This document shows, piece after piece, positions 34,971-44,548 of a stretch of DNA of 64,000 nt. The translations under genes were made by a program, and so were the position numbers. Each line of letters opens with the position of its first letter. The first letter of the stretch is position 1. A model generated the notes under the pieces. The model did not search any database and had not been told where the DNA came from. It saw only the letters and a program-made list of their open reading frames with translations. The DNA is from Flavobacterium sp. xlx-214. GTDB taxonomy: Bacteria; Bacteroidota; Bacteroidia; Flavobacteriales; Flavobacteriaceae. The stretch covers positions 1,612,001 through 1,676,000 of the forward strand of contig NZ_CP059431.1 in assembly GCF_013874595.1 (NCBI RefSeq), in the 5' to 3' direction.

Positions 34971-35942
34971 ATGAACAATTTCATTGATTACAAAAACGCT
35001 GTAGCCGATTATATAAATAATATTAATTTTTCTAAACAGCCAAAAGAGCTTTATGAACCAATTGGATATATTGCTAACCTTGGCGGAAAAAGATTAAGAC
35101 CTTTACTAACGCTTTTTGCTGCCGAAGTTTTTGGTGCACCTACAAATAAAGCTATTCACGCAGCAGTTGCTATTGAGCTTTTTCATAACTTTTCATTAAT
35201 ACATGATGATATTATGGACGAAGCTCCTTTAAGAAGAGGTGAAAAAACGGTTCATGAAAAGTGGAATTTAAACACAGGTATTTTGTCTGGTGATGCCATG
35301 TTGATTTTAGCTTATCAGTATTTTGAGAATTATGAACCAATGGTTTTTAAAGATTTAGCTAAGTTATTTAGTAAAACAGCTTTAGAAGTTTGTGAAGGAC
35401 AACAATTGGATATTAATTTTGAAACGCGTGATGATGTAACCATTCCGGAATACATTAAAATGATAGAGTATAAAACAGCTGTTTTAGTTGGCGCTGCTTT
35501 AGAAATGGGAGCGATTGTTGCACAAACAAGTGATGCTAATAAAAGAGGAATTTATAATTTTGGTAGAGATTTAGGTATTGCTTTTCAATTGCAAGACGAT
35601 TATTTAGATGCTTTTGGAGAAACAGCATCGTTTGGAAAACAAATAGGAGGTGATATTTTAGAAAACAAAAAAACCTATTTGTATTTAAAAGCTTTGCAAA
35701 ATGCTTCTGCAGAAGACAAAGAAAGTTTAGAAAAATGGTTTGCATCTAAAACAGGCGGACAAGAAAAAATTGAAGCCGTGAAAGCATTGTTTGAAAAAAC
35801 AAAAGCTACACATGATACCCAAGTCTTAATTGAAGAATTTACTGAAAAAGGATTAAAACAATTAGATACCTTAGATATTCCACTTCATTATAAAGAAGAA
35901 TTAAAAGAGTTTGCTGTTTCTTTAATGAGCAGAACAGTATAA
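34971..35942 (+). CDS. Polyprenyl synthetase family protein (short-chain isoprenyl diphosphate synthase)
   Basis: A 323-residue all-trans isoprenyl diphosphate synthase. The first Asp-rich motif is D79-D80-I-M-D83 in LIHDDIMDEAPLRRG and the second D209-D210-Y-L-D213 in QLQDDYLD. GGKRLRPLL near residue 38 binds diphosphate. The enzyme joins isopentenyl diphosphate to an allylic primer. Phe at position -5 to the first motif (F74) hints at a short product, C15 or C20, but chain length is not certain. It diverges from the efflux repressor, with no evident functional link. Confidence 0.92.
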   Translation: MNNFIDYKNAVADYINNINFSKQPKELYEPIGYIANLGGKRLRPLLTLFAAEVFGAPTNKAIHAAVAIELFHNFSLIHDDIMDEAPLRRGEKTVHEKWNLNTGILSGDAMLILAYQYFENYEPMVFKDLAKLFSKTALEVCEGQQLDINFETRDDVTIPEYIKMIEYKTAVLVGAALEMGAIVAQTSDANKRGIYNFGRDLGIAFQLQDDYLDAFGETASFGKQIGGDILENKKTYLYLKALQNASAEDKESLEKWFASKTGGQEKIEAVKALFEKTKATHDTQVLIEEFTEKGLKQLDTLDIPLHYKEELKEFAVSLMSRTV

Positions 35943-35979
35943 AAAAGAACCCGATTGAATTTCAATCGGGTTCTTTTTT
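35941..35979. terminator. Bidirectional terminator
   Basis: Nearly perfect 19-base arms (AGAACCCGATTG core) with almost no loop. It overlaps the stop codons of both convergent genes. Confidence 0.88.
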
Positions 35980-36517
35980 AAAAATATACTCTAATAAAAG
36001 GCATCCAAGCCTGACTGTAAACTAAATTATCATCTTTATACAAAACATTGTAACGTACACCAAGGGTAACATTTCCTTCGGTATAACCAGCACCTAAAAA
36101 CAAAGCTGTGTTCCAAAAATTTTCTTTTACAGCATTTGTTGCGGCAAAGTTTGTAAACCATGTGTTGTTAACGCGCAATTGTTCTAATTCTGCTGAAAGT
36201 TGAATCATTGGCGCAGGGCTGTAAATACCTATTAAATTAGCTCCATAGGAAGTACTTTCATAAAAACCTTTTGACTTTAAGTAGTTAAATTGCAAACCAA
36301 CCCCAGCAGAAAGCTGCTCTGTAATTGGTTTAATAGCACTTGGCGATACAGCAATGTTGGTAAAACCACTTCCAAAACCTAAACCTAAGCCACCACCAAT
36401 TTTTACATCGCTCCAAAAATTAGTTGTTCTTGGTGTGTAAAAATCATCATTTTGCTGAGCAAATAAAGTTGTTGATACAAAAAAACTGCTTAAAGCAATA
36501 AAAATATTTTTTTTCAT
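35978..36517 (-). CDS. Small outer-membrane beta-barrel protein
   Basis: A 179-residue exported protein with a signal peptide (MKKNIFIALSSFFVSTTLFA, then QQNDDF). The mature part has alternating strands typical of an eight-stranded barrel (FWSDVKIGGGLGLGFGSG, LSAGVGLQFNYL, NVTLGVRYNVLY) and ends in a C-terminal aromatic (FIRVYF). It is likely an outer-membrane protein; the role is unknown. It is a single gene. The reading MWNT-type surface loops hold no recognisable motif. Confidence 0.8.
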   Translation of the reverse strand: MKKNIFIALSSFFVSTTLFAQQNDDFYTPRTTNFWSDVKIGGGLGLGFGSGFTNIAVSPSAIKPITEQLSAGVGLQFNYLKSKGFYESTSYGANLIGIYSPAPMIQLSAELEQLRVNNTWFTNFAATNAVKENFWNTALFLGAGYTEGNVTLGVRYNVLYKDDNLVYSQAWMPFIRVYF

Positions 36518-36853
36518 AAAAATGAATTTTTGCGAAGATATTAATTATTAAGTTAAGAGTATCTTAATATAAAATACAATATTAATTGTGTGATAAATAC
36601 TGTATTTTTTTGTTTTAAATATGTGTAAAAAAATAGAATAATATTTACGAAATACTAAAAATATCCGTCAAAAAAAAGCCTATTAAGATAGTATTGTTAA
36701 AATGTAGTTTTAAATTGTTAATTTTAAATTTTGTAGGTTTCTTTCTAACTGAAATTAAAATCATAAAACTATACAAAATATTATATTATTAATTGAAACT
36801 ATCGTATTTTTGTGAAAATTTTTTAACGAAAAAAGAGTCATTAGACAAATATT
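36518..36853. other. 336-base intergenic region between divergent genes
   Basis: Very AT-rich. It holds the sucA -7 element at 36805-36812 and, on the minus strand near 36533-36540, a near-consensus TATCTTCG for the barrel gene. I see no ORF, hairpin terminator or strong repeat in the rest. Confidence 0.6.
36805..36812 (+). promoter_or_regulatory. Promoter -7 element for sucA-sucB
   Basis: TATTTTTG, a perfect TAnnTTTG match, 41 bases before the sucA ATG. Confidence 0.6.
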
Positions 36854-39619
36854 ATGGATAGGTTTTCCTTTTTAAACGCTGCACATACTCAATTTTTTGC
36901 AGATTTATACGATCAGTACCTAACAAGCCCTGATAGTGTTGAACCAAGTTGGAGAAGTTTTTTTCAAGGGTTCGATTTCGCAAATGAGTACAACGGCAGC
37001 CCGGTAGAACAATTATCAAATGCTTATTCTAATTCTAACGAATCTTCTGTTGCTGCAGAAGGTTTAAAAAAAGAGTTTGCTGTTTTAAAATTGATCGATG
37101 CATATAGAACGCACGGTCATTTGTTAACAAAATCAAATCCTTTAAAAGAGCAAACCGACGATATTCCTGATTTTTCTTTAGAAAAGTTTGGTTTAACTCA
37201 GGCCGATTTAAACGTTACTTTTGATGCTGCTCAAAGCATACACTTACCAAAAAGTACGTTACAACAAATTATTGATCATTTAGTTGCTACCTACTGTACC
37301 ACAATTGGTATTGAATTTATGTACATTCCTAATGAGGAAAAAGTACAATGGATTGCTAAGTATGTAGAATCTAAAGTTTCTGATTTAACGGTAGATCAAC
37401 AAAAACACATTTTAGAAAAATTAGTTCAGGCAGCCGCTTTTGAAAACTTTTTCCACACAAAATATGTAGGGCAAAAACGTTTCTCTTTAGAAGGTTTAGA
37501 AGCTACAATTCCTGCATTAGATGCTATGATTGAAGCAGCCGCTAAAGTAGGAGTAGAAGATGTTGTAATTGGTATGGCACACCGCGGACGTTTAAATATT
37601 TTGGCTAACATTATGCAAAAGCCTGCGCAAAATATTTTTACAGAGTTTGATGGTAAAGATTATGCCGATGTTGCTGATACTTTTGACGGTGATGTAAAAT
37701 ACCATTTAGGATATACGTCTGAACGCGAAACAACTTCAGGAAATAAAATTGTATTGAATTTAGCACCTAATCCTTCGCACTTAGAAACTGTAGGTGCTGT
37801 TATAGAAGGTGTTGTGCGTTCTAAACAAGACAAAACATATCCAACTAATTTTTCAAAAGTATTACCAATTGCTTTGCATGGTGATGCTGCAGTAGCTGGT
37901 CAGGGTATTGTATATGAAATTGTTCAAATGAGCAAATTACGTGCCTACGAAACAGCAGGTACTATTCATATGGTTTTAAACAACCAAGTAGGTTTTACAA
38001 CCAGCCCTAAAGACGCTCGTTCTGGTGTTTATTGTACCGATGTTGCTAAAGTGGTAGCAGCACCAGTTGTACACGTAAATGCCGATGATACCGAAGCTGC
38101 TGTAAAAGCAATGTTGTTTGCCTTGTCTTACCGTATGGAGTTTAAAGAAGATGTTTTTGTTGATTTAGTAGGATATCGTAAATACGGTCATAACGAAGGA
38201 GATGAGCCGCGTTTTACACAACCTATTCTTTATAAATTAATATCAAAACATCAAAACGCGCGTAACATTTACAACGCACGCTTGATTGAAAATAAAATTA
38301 TTGACGATGTTTTTGTTGGATCTTTAGAAGACAAGTACAAAGCCATTTTAGAAGATAATTTAACGGCTGCTAAAGCTACAGAAAAAGCAACCGTTATTCC
38401 TTTTATGCAAAAAGAGTGGGAGGGATATCATATTGCTGATAAAACACGTATGTTACAAACATATGATACAAAGGTATCACGTGAATTATTAGATGATATT
38501 GCACCTGCAATTACTACATTACCAGCAGATAAAAAATTCATTAGTAAAGTATCAAAACTAATCAAAGATCGTTATACAATGTATTACGAAACTAATAGAT
38601 TAGATTGGGCTATGGGCGAATTATTAGCATACGGAACCTTAATTTCTGAAGGTTTTGATGTACGTTTTTCTGGTCAAGATGTACAGCGCGGTACTTTCTC
38701 ACACCGCCACGCTGTTGTTAAAGTAGAAGAAACCGAAGAAGAATATGTACCTTTAAACAATATCAAATCGCAAAACGGTCAAATGCGTATTTACAACTCG
38801 CATTTATCAGAATATGCTGTTTTAGGTTTTGAATACGGTTATGCAATGGCAAATCCTAAGGCATTAACTATTTGGGAAGCTCAGTTTGGAGATTTTTCTA
38901 ATGGTGCGCAAATTATGATTGACCAATACATTGCAGCAGGTGAAGATAAATGGGGCAACCAAAACGGTATTGTAATGTTGTTGCCACACGGGTATGAGCA
39001 TCAAGGGGCAGAACACTCATCGGCACGTTTAGAGCGTTATTTACAATTATGTGCAAATCATAATATGTATGTAGCAAACTGTACTACTCCGGCAAACCAT
39101 TTTCATATGTTACGCCGCCAAATGGTAACCGATTTTAGAAAACCATTAGTAGTTATGTCGCCAAAATCATTGTTGCGTCATCCAGAAGCTACATCAACAA
39201 TAGAAGAATTAACTTCGGAGTCATTCCAAGCAATTATTGATGATCCTAAAACAGAAGATAAAGCACTAGTAAAAACCTTGGTTTTTGTATCAGGTAAATT
39301 TTACTACGATTTGCAAGCAGAAAAAGCGAATTTAGGAAGAAACGATGTTGCTTTTGTGCGTGTAGAACAATTATTTCCATTAGATACAGACAAGTTGCAA
39401 GAAATTATTGCATCGTATCCAAATGTTGATGATTATGTATGGGCGCAAGAAGAGCCTCAAAATATGGGGGCTTACGGTTATATGCTAATGAATTTTGATT
39501 TAGTAAAATTCCGTGTAGCAGCACCAGCACCAGCGGCAGCACCAGCGGCAGGGTCATCTGTGAGATCTAAAGCAAGATATGCACATGCAATTGCTAAAGT
39601 TTTCAATAAAAATTTATAA
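36854..39619 (+). CDS. sucA: 2-oxoglutarate dehydrogenase E1 component
   Basis: A 921-residue thiamine diphosphate enzyme of the TCA cycle, which decarboxylates 2-oxoglutarate and passes the succinyl group to the E2 lipoyl arm. The N-terminus has the E1o-specific start (FLNAAHTQFFADLYDQYLTSPDSV, anchoring to E2). GMAHRGRLNILANI, then HGDAAVAGQGIVYE and HMVLNNQVGFTTSP form the cofactor site, and RYGHNEGDEP-like KYGHNEGDEPRFTQP follows. An Ala/Pro-rich stretch ([11 protein letters not shown]) lies shortly before the C-terminus. sucB follows 47 bases downstream, in one operon. The lipoamide dehydrogenase gene is not here. Confidence 0.96.
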   Translation: MDRFSFLNAAHTQFFADLYDQYLTSPDSVEPSWRSFFQGFDFANEYNGSPVEQLSNAYSNSNESSVAAEGLKKEFAVLKLIDAYRTHGHLLTKSNPLKEQTDDIPDFSLEKFGLTQADLNVTFDAAQSIHLPKSTLQQIIDHLVATYCTTIGIEFMYIPNEEKVQWIAKYVESKVSDLTVDQQKHILEKLVQAAAFENFFHTKYVGQKRFSLEGLEATIPALDAMIEAAAKVGVEDVVIGMAHRGRLNILANIMQKPAQNIFTEFDGKDYADVADTFDGDVKYHLGYTSERETTSGNKIVLNLAPNPSHLETVGAVIEGVVRSKQDKTYPTNFSKVLPIALHGDAAVAGQGIVYEIVQMSKLRAYETAGTIHMVLNNQVGFTTSPKDARSGVYCTDVAKVVAAPVVHVNADDTEAAVKAMLFALSYRMEFKEDVFVDLVGYRKYGHNEGDEPRFTQPILYKLISKHQNARNIYNARLIENKIIDDVFVGSLEDKYKAILEDNLTAAKATEKATVIPFMQKEWEGYHIADKTRMLQTYDTKVSRELLDDIAPAITTLPADKKFISKVSKLIKDRYTMYYETNRLDWAMGELLAYGTLISEGFDVRFSGQDVQRGTFSHRHAVVKVEETEEEYVPLNNIKSQNGQMRIYNSHLSEYAVLGFEYGYAMANPKALTIWEAQFGDFSNGAQIMIDQYIAAGEDKWGNQNGIVMLLPHGYEHQGAEHSSARLERYLQLCANHNMYVANCTTPANHFHMLRRQMVTDFRKPLVVMSPKSLLRHPEATSTIEELTSESFQAIIDDPKTEDKALVKTLVFVSGKFYYDLQAEKANLGRNDVAFVRVEQLFPLDTDKLQEIIASYPNVDDYVWAQEEPQNMGAYGYMLMNFDLVKFRVAAPAPAAAPAAGSSVRSKARYAHAIAKVFNKNL

Positions 39620-39666
39620 TTTTAGAACGTATTTTTAAATAACAACAATATTAAATTAATATACTC

Positions 39667-40893
39667 ATGAGTATCTTAGAAATGAAAGTTCCTTCGCCAG
39701 GAGAATCAATTACAGAAGTAGAAATTGCAACTTGGTTAGTAAAAGACGGCGATTATGTAGAAAAAGACCAAGCAATTGCTGAGGTTGATTCGGATAAAGC
39801 AACTTTAGAATTACCTGCTGAAGCAAGTGGTATTATTACTTTAAAAGCAGAAGAAGGTGATGCTGTAGCTGTGGGTCAGGTAGTTTGTTTAATCGATACA
39901 AGTGCTGCAAAACCATCAGGTGGAGCTGCGCCAGTTGCTGAAGCTCCAAAAGCTGAAGAGAAAAAAGAAGAAGTAAAAGCGGCTCCTGCGCCAGCTGCAG
40001 CTCCTGCAGCAACATACGCTACAGGATCGGCATCGCCAGCTGCTAAAAAAATATTAGACGAGAAAAGCATTGATGCAGCATCTGTTCAAGGTACTGGTAA
40101 AGATGGTCGTGTAACAAAAGAAGATGCTTTAAACGCAACACCATCAATGGGTACACCAACAGGCGGACCTCGTGGAACAGAGCGTAAAAAAATGTCTATG
40201 TTACGTAGAAAAGTAGCAGAACGTTTGGTTGAAGCTAAAAACACAACGGCTATGTTGACTACTTTTAATGAAGTTAACTTAACTGAGGTAAATAAATTGC
40301 GTTCTGAATTTAAAGATGCTTTCAAAGCAAAACACAATGTAGGTTTAGGATTTATGTCGTTCTTTACAAAAGCAGTTACACGCGCTTTAGAATTATTCCC
40401 AGATGTAAACTCAATGATTGATGGTCAAGATCAAATTAAATTTGATTTTGCTGATATTTCAATTGCAGTTTCGGGTCCTAAAGGATTAATGGTTCCTGTT
40501 GTTCGCAATGCAGAATTATTATCTTTCCGTGGTGTTGAAGCTGAAATTAAACGTTTAGCAACAAGAGCTCGCGACGGACAAATTACAGTTGATGAAATGA
40601 CAGGTGGTACCTTTACAATTACCAATGGTGGTGTATTTGGATCGATGTTATCAACACCAATCATCAACCCTCCGCAATCGGGTATTTTAGGAATGCACAA
40701 TATTATTGAGCGCCCTGTGGCTGTAAACGGTCAAGTGGTTATTGCGCCAATGATGTACATTGCATTATCGTACGATCACAGAATTATCGACGGTCGCGAG
40801 TCTGTTGGTTTCTTAGTAGCTGTTAAAGAAGCTTTAGAAAACCCAATGGAATTGTTAATGAACAACGATCCTAAAAAAGCGTTAGAATTATAG
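39667..40893 (+). CDS. sucB: Dihydrolipoyllysine succinyltransferase (2-oxoglutarate dehydrogenase E2)
   Basis: A 408-residue E2 component. The lipoyl domain is at about 2-77, with the lipoylated K44 in [13 protein letters not shown]. An Ala/Pro/Glu/Lys linker is at about 80-118, the peripheral subunit-binding domain at about 120-155 ([20 protein letters not shown]), and the catalytic domain at about 175-408 with the active-site [11 protein letters not shown]. It transfers the succinyl group to CoA. It is the second gene of the sucAB operon and ends at a strong terminator. Confidence 0.96.
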   Translation: MSILEMKVPSPGESITEVEIATWLVKDGDYVEKDQAIAEVDSDKATLELPAEASGIITLKAEEGDAVAVGQVVCLIDTSAAKPSGGAAPVAEAPKAEEKKEEVKAAPAPAAAPAATYATGSASPAAKKILDEKSIDAASVQGTGKDGRVTKEDALNATPSMGTPTGGPRGTERKKMSMLRRKVAERLVEAKNTTAMLTTFNEVNLTEVNKLRSEFKDAFKAKHNVGLGFMSFFTKAVTRALELFPDVNSMIDGQDQIKFDFADISIAVSGPKGLMVPVVRNAELLSFRGVEAEIKRLATRARDGQITVDEMTGGTFTITNGGVFGSMLSTPIINPPQSGILGMHNIIERPVAVNGQVVIAPMMYIALSYDHRIIDGRESVGFLVAVKEALENPMELLMNNDPKKALEL

Positions 40894-40916
40894 TATTTTA
40901 TTGTTTTTATATTGCT

Positions 40917-40949
40917 AAAAGTCTTTCCGTTATGGAAAGACTTTTTTAT
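40917..40949 (+). terminator. Terminator of sucA-sucB
   Basis: Twelve-base arms AAAAGTCTTTCC / GGAAAGACTTTT around GTTAT, followed by T-rich sequence. Confidence 0.88.
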
Positions 40950-40992
40950 TTTTTATCTATTTTCTTGTCCGTTAATACTAGTGCTTTTTTCG

Positions 40993-41000
40993 TAGCTTTG
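40993..41000 (+). promoter_or_regulatory. Promoter -7 element for the MFS-AAA-dgt operon
   Basis: TAGCTTTG, a perfect TAnnTTTG match, 21 bases before the MFS ATG. Confidence 0.55.
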
Positions 41001-41021
41001 TTTTTCTAATTTCAAAAAAAT

Positions 41022-42239
41022 ATGAGTTCAAAAAAATCAGCTGCCATTGGTTTTATTTTCATTACCATGTTAATTGATATTATAGGTATTGGAATCATAA
41101 TTCCGGTTATTCCTAAATTGCTTCAAGAATTAAATCATTCTGATATTAGTGAAGCAGCGCAATTAGGTGGTTGGTTAGCCTTTGCTTATGCCTTTACACA
41201 GTTTTTATGTGCCCCTTTAATGGGCAGTTTGTCTGATAAATACGGTCGCAGACCTGTTTTATTAATATCGCTTTTAGCCTTTGCAATCGATTATTTAGTT
41301 TTGGCATTAGCACCAAGTGTGCCTTGGTTGTTTGTGGGTAGAATTATAGCTGGTGTTACAGGCGCAAGTATTTCAACTGCTATGGCGTATATTTCAGATG
41401 TTAGTACACCTGAAAACAAAGCCAAAAACTTTGGTTTGGTGGGTGCTGCTTTTGGTATAGGCTTTATTATTGGTCCTGTAATAGGTGGTTTGTTAGGGCA
41501 ATATGGTTCTAGAGTGCCTTTTTATGCAGCAGCGGCTTTGTGTTTTGTTAATTTTATTTACGGATATTTTGTATTACCAGAATCGTTAAAACCAGAAAAG
41601 CGTCGTGCTTTTGAGTGGAAAGCAGCAAACCCAATTGGCGCATTAACGCGTTTAAAAAAATTTCCTACCATTATTAGTTTAGTGGCAGCTATGTTTTTTA
41701 TGTATTTTGCATCGCATGCTGTGAATGGCAACTGGAGTTTTTACACTATGTATCGTTACCATTGGGATGAGCGTATGGTTGGTATTTCGCTTGGTGTTGT
41801 AGGTGTTTTAGTAGCATTAGTACAAGGTGTTTTAGTGCGTTACATCAATCCTAAAATAGGTAATGGTAAAAGCATCTTAATTGGTTTTGCTTTAAATGCC
41901 ATTGGGCAGTTTTTAATTGCAATGGCTGTACAAGAATGGATGGTTTTCTTGTTTTTAATACCTTATTGTTTGGGTGGTTTGGCAGGTCCGGCTATTCAAT
42001 CAGAAATTACCAATCATGTACCTGCGAACGAACAAGGACAAATTCAAGGAACTTTAGCAAGTTTAAACAGTGCAACCGCAACGTTTGGACCTTTGGTAAT
42101 GACAAGTATCTTTTATTACTTTACACACGATAGTGCACCTTTTAAATTTCCAGGAGCTCCTTTTATACTAGCATCCCTTTTAATGATCGTTGCATTGTTT
42201 ATGGCATATAAAGGTTTAAAAAACACACAATCAATTTAA
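41022..42239 (+). CDS. TetA-type MFS transporter
   Basis: A 405-residue, 12-helix major facilitator. The drug/proton antiporter motif A is visible as GSLSDKYGRRPVLL (about 67-80), with motif C-like AAFGIGFIIGPVIGGLLG in TM5 and the DHA1/TetA start IGFIFITMLIDIIGIGIIIPVIPKL. It should export a small molecule by proton antiport. The TetA-like shape does not prove tetracycline resistance. Its stop codon is followed immediately by the ATG of the AAA gene (no gap), so it is the first gene of an operon with the AAA protein and dgt. Confidence 0.9.
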   Translation: MSSKKSAAIGFIFITMLIDIIGIGIIIPVIPKLLQELNHSDISEAAQLGGWLAFAYAFTQFLCAPLMGSLSDKYGRRPVLLISLLAFAIDYLVLALAPSVPWLFVGRIIAGVTGASISTAMAYISDVSTPENKAKNFGLVGAAFGIGFIIGPVIGGLLGQYGSRVPFYAAAALCFVNFIYGYFVLPESLKPEKRRAFEWKAANPIGALTRLKKFPTIISLVAAMFFMYFASHAVNGNWSFYTMYRYHWDERMVGISLGVVGVLVALVQGVLVRYINPKIGNGKSILIGFALNAIGQFLIAMAVQEWMVFLFLIPYCLGGLAGPAIQSEITNHVPANEQGQIQGTLASLNSATATFGPLVMTSIFYYFTHDSAPFKFPGAPFILASLLMIVALFMAYKGLKNTQSI

Positions 42240-42935
42240 ATGAGTAATTTTTATTATATCGATAGAAGTAAGGTTTCGTTTGAAGACTTCATCGCATCGC
42301 CCGAAATTAAAAGTCATTTAATGGCTTTTTTACACGAACAACAGTTTAAACATTTGTTTGATGAATATAAAATTCCTGTTTCAAATAAGTTATTGTTGTA
42401 TGGTGATAGCGGTTGCGGTAAAACAATGACAGCTAAAGTAATTGCACATCATTTAAATAAAAAATTAATGATTGTAAATTTAGCAACCATCATTTCATCA
42501 AAATTAGGCGAAACAGCTAAAAACCTTGATTTACTTTTTAAAGAATCGCAGTACGAAAGTATGGTTTTGTTGTTGGATGAGTTTGATTCGTTAGGACAAA
42601 TTCGCGACTACGATAACAAAGATAATTCGGAAATGAAAAGGGTAGTAAACGCGATTATTCAGTTAATGGATTATTTTCCACAAAAATCTATTTTAATTGC
42701 AGCCACCAATCAAGTGCATATGATTGATGAAGCGTTAAAAAGAAGATTTGAATGGCAAATTTCGTACGAAAAACCATCGAATGATTTGTTAGATGATTTG
42801 TATGACACCTTACAAATTCCAATTCCTGAAAAATATCTTCCAAAAGAAAGAAAATATCAAGTTTCGTATGCCGAAGCAAAAGATTTTTTCTATAAACAAG
42901 TAAAGCAAAACATTATAAACGAACAATTGTCTTAA
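42240..42935 (+). CDS. AAA family ATPase
   Basis: A 231-residue single AAA module. Walker A is GDSGCGKT (about 56-63), Walker B is VLLLDEFDSLG (about 115-125), and sensor 1 is ILIAATNQ, followed by the arginine-finger region DEALKRRFEW. It is the AAA type found in proteases and remodelers (FtsH/spastin-like core) without any fused effector domain. It has no gap to the MFS gene before it and five bases to dgt after it. A role with dGTPase is suggested only by position. Confidence 0.88.
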   Translation: MSNFYYIDRSKVSFEDFIASPEIKSHLMAFLHEQQFKHLFDEYKIPVSNKLLLYGDSGCGKTMTAKVIAHHLNKKLMIVNLATIISSKLGETAKNLDLLFKESQYESMVLLLDEFDSLGQIRDYDNKDNSEMKRVVNAIIQLMDYFPQKSILIAATNQVHMIDEALKRRFEWQISYEKPSNDLLDDLYDTLQIPIPEKYLPKERKYQVSYAEAKDFFYKQVKQNIINEQLS

Positions 42936-42940
42936 ATAAA

Positions 42941-44287
42941 ATGTCACAAAATAGTATGAACTGGCCTCAGCTTTTATCTTTAAAAAAGTACGGCGATGTG
43001 CACAAACGCGAACGTAAAAAAGAAAATCCTTCACGCGTTGGTTTTGAGGTTGATTATGATCGTATCATTTTCTCTAATCCGTTTCGTAGCTTGCAAGACA
43101 AAACACAGGTTATTCCGCATTCAAAAACTGATTTTGTACATACACGTTTAACGCATAGTTTAGAAGTTTCAGTAGTTGGGCGCTCTATTGGTCGTTTGGC
43201 TGGTGAACAAATTGTTCAAAAATATCCCGAGTTGCTCGATTTAGGCTATACCATTAACGATTTCGGCGCTATTGTTGCGGCAGCTTGTTTGTGTCATGAT
43301 ATAGGAAATCCACCTTTTGGACATTCTGGTGAAAAAGCCATTGGCGATTTCTTTAAGCACGGCGCAGGAGAGCAGTTTCGATTGGATTTAGAACCCGCTC
43401 AATGGCAAGATTTAATTGATTTTGAAGGTAATGCAAATGGTTTTCATATTTTAACCGATTCACGTCCTGGAGCCGAAGGCGGTTTGCGTATTTCCTATGC
43501 TACTTTAGGGGCTTTTATGAAATATCCCAAAGAGAGTTTGCCTAAAAAACCAACGCATGATATATCTGATAAAAAGTATGGATTCTTTCAGGCAGATAAA
43601 GTCGATTTTTTAGATGTAGCTACTAATTTAGGATTGATAAAGCGCGAAGGTGAAGGGGTTAGATACTTACGTCATCCGTTAACCTATTTGGTAGAAGCCG
43701 CTGATGATATTTGTTACACCATTATTGATTTTGAAGATGGTATTAATTTAGGATGGATTGCCGAAGAACATGCCTTAGAGTTTTTAATTAAGATTGTAAA
43801 AAACAATATTAATTCTGAAAAATACGCACAACTGCAAACAAAAGCAGAACGGGTAAGCTATTTGCGTGCTTTGGCTATTGGTAGCTTAATAAACGATGTG
43901 GTGCGCGTATTTATGGAGCATGAAGAAGCTATTTTACAAGGCAATTTTCCATATGCATTAACCGATAAATGTGCGTATGTTGCTCAAATTAGAGATATTA
44001 TAAATATCAGCATCTCTAATGTGTACAATAGCAAAGAGGTAATTGAAAAAGAAGTTGTAGGTTATAAAGTGTTACACACGTTACTTGATAAATTCATAGT
44101 TGCAACCAATAATAAATACAACGGTACTACCACACATTACGATGAGTTAATTTTAAAAATGCTACCAGAGCAATATCAAGATGATAACGATAGTTTGTAT
44201 TTACGATTGTTAAATGTTTGCAGGTTTATTTCCTTGTTAACCGATGGTAAAGCTTTAGAATTGTATCATTCTATTGTAGGAAAATAA
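42941..44287 (+). CDS. dgt: Deoxyguanosinetriphosphate triphosphohydrolase
   Basis: A 448-residue HD-superfamily dNTPase, which splits dGTP to deoxyguanosine and triphosphate. Motifs seen are the N-terminal FRSLQDKTQVIPHSKTDFVHTRLTHSLEV (metal and substrate His), the HD pair in LCHDIGNPPFGHSGE (about 117-130), and YLVEAADDICYTIIDFEDG with the later metal Asp. Length fits the type II dGTPase group. It ends the MFS-AAA-dgt operon. A phoH 3' remnant lies just downstream. Confidence 0.93.
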   Translation: MSQNSMNWPQLLSLKKYGDVHKRERKKENPSRVGFEVDYDRIIFSNPFRSLQDKTQVIPHSKTDFVHTRLTHSLEVSVVGRSIGRLAGEQIVQKYPELLDLGYTINDFGAIVAAACLCHDIGNPPFGHSGEKAIGDFFKHGAGEQFRLDLEPAQWQDLIDFEGNANGFHILTDSRPGAEGGLRISYATLGAFMKYPKESLPKKPTHDISDKKYGFFQADKVDFLDVATNLGLIKREGEGVRYLRHPLTYLVEAADDICYTIIDFEDGINLGWIAEEHALEFLIKIVKNNINSEKYAQLQTKAERVSYLRALAIGSLINDVVRVFMEHEEAILQGNFPYALTDKCAYVAQIRDIINISISNVYNSKEVIEKEVVGYKVLHTLLDKFIVATNNKYNGTTTHYDELILKMLPEQYQDDNDSLYLRLLNVCRFISLLTDGKALELYHSIVGK

Positions 44288-44320
44288 ATAATATTTATAA
44301 TATCAATATGATGTTAAGCA

Positions 44321-44512
44321 TTGCGTATTTTAGAAGGTGTTGAAGGTATTGGCTTTGTGTTTTTAGATGATAAAGATATTGTACGCCACCGTTTGGTTAA
44401 GAAAATTGTGGAAGCTTACAAAAAAGTGGAAACAGCAAACGAATTTGCATCACACCAAAATTATTATAACAATACCAACAGAGGTAATGAAACAGAAAAT
44501 CCGACAAGCTAG
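44321..44512 (+). pseudogene. phoH-like 3' remnant
   Basis: A 63-codon frame whose first 33 residues (RILEGVEGIGFV, then KDIVRHRLVKKIVEAYKK) match the C-terminal end of PhoH-family ATPases, where the V-V-R-H-x-L-V-x-x-I-v-x-A-Y motif is conserved. An in-frame TAA lies six bases upstream, and none of the preceding P-loop NTPase domain is present. It has only a TTG start. A proper terminator follows. I read it as the leftover 3' end of a deleted phoH gene. A short expressed protein is not excluded. Confidence 0.65.
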
Positions 44513-44523
44513 TCGGATTTTTT
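44496..44523 (+). terminator. Terminator after phoH remnant
   Basis: Ten-base arms AAAATCCGAC / GTCGGATTTT, followed by T-rich sequence. It may also end the dgt operon transcript. Confidence 0.8.
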
Positions 44524-44548
44524 ATTTCAAAAAAATATTTTTTCAATA

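Noticed and set aside
41022-42239. Tetracycline resistance gene
   Set aside because: The family resemblance is to TetA-type MFS proteins generally; nothing in the sequence fixes the substrate, and the gene sits in a chromosomal operon.
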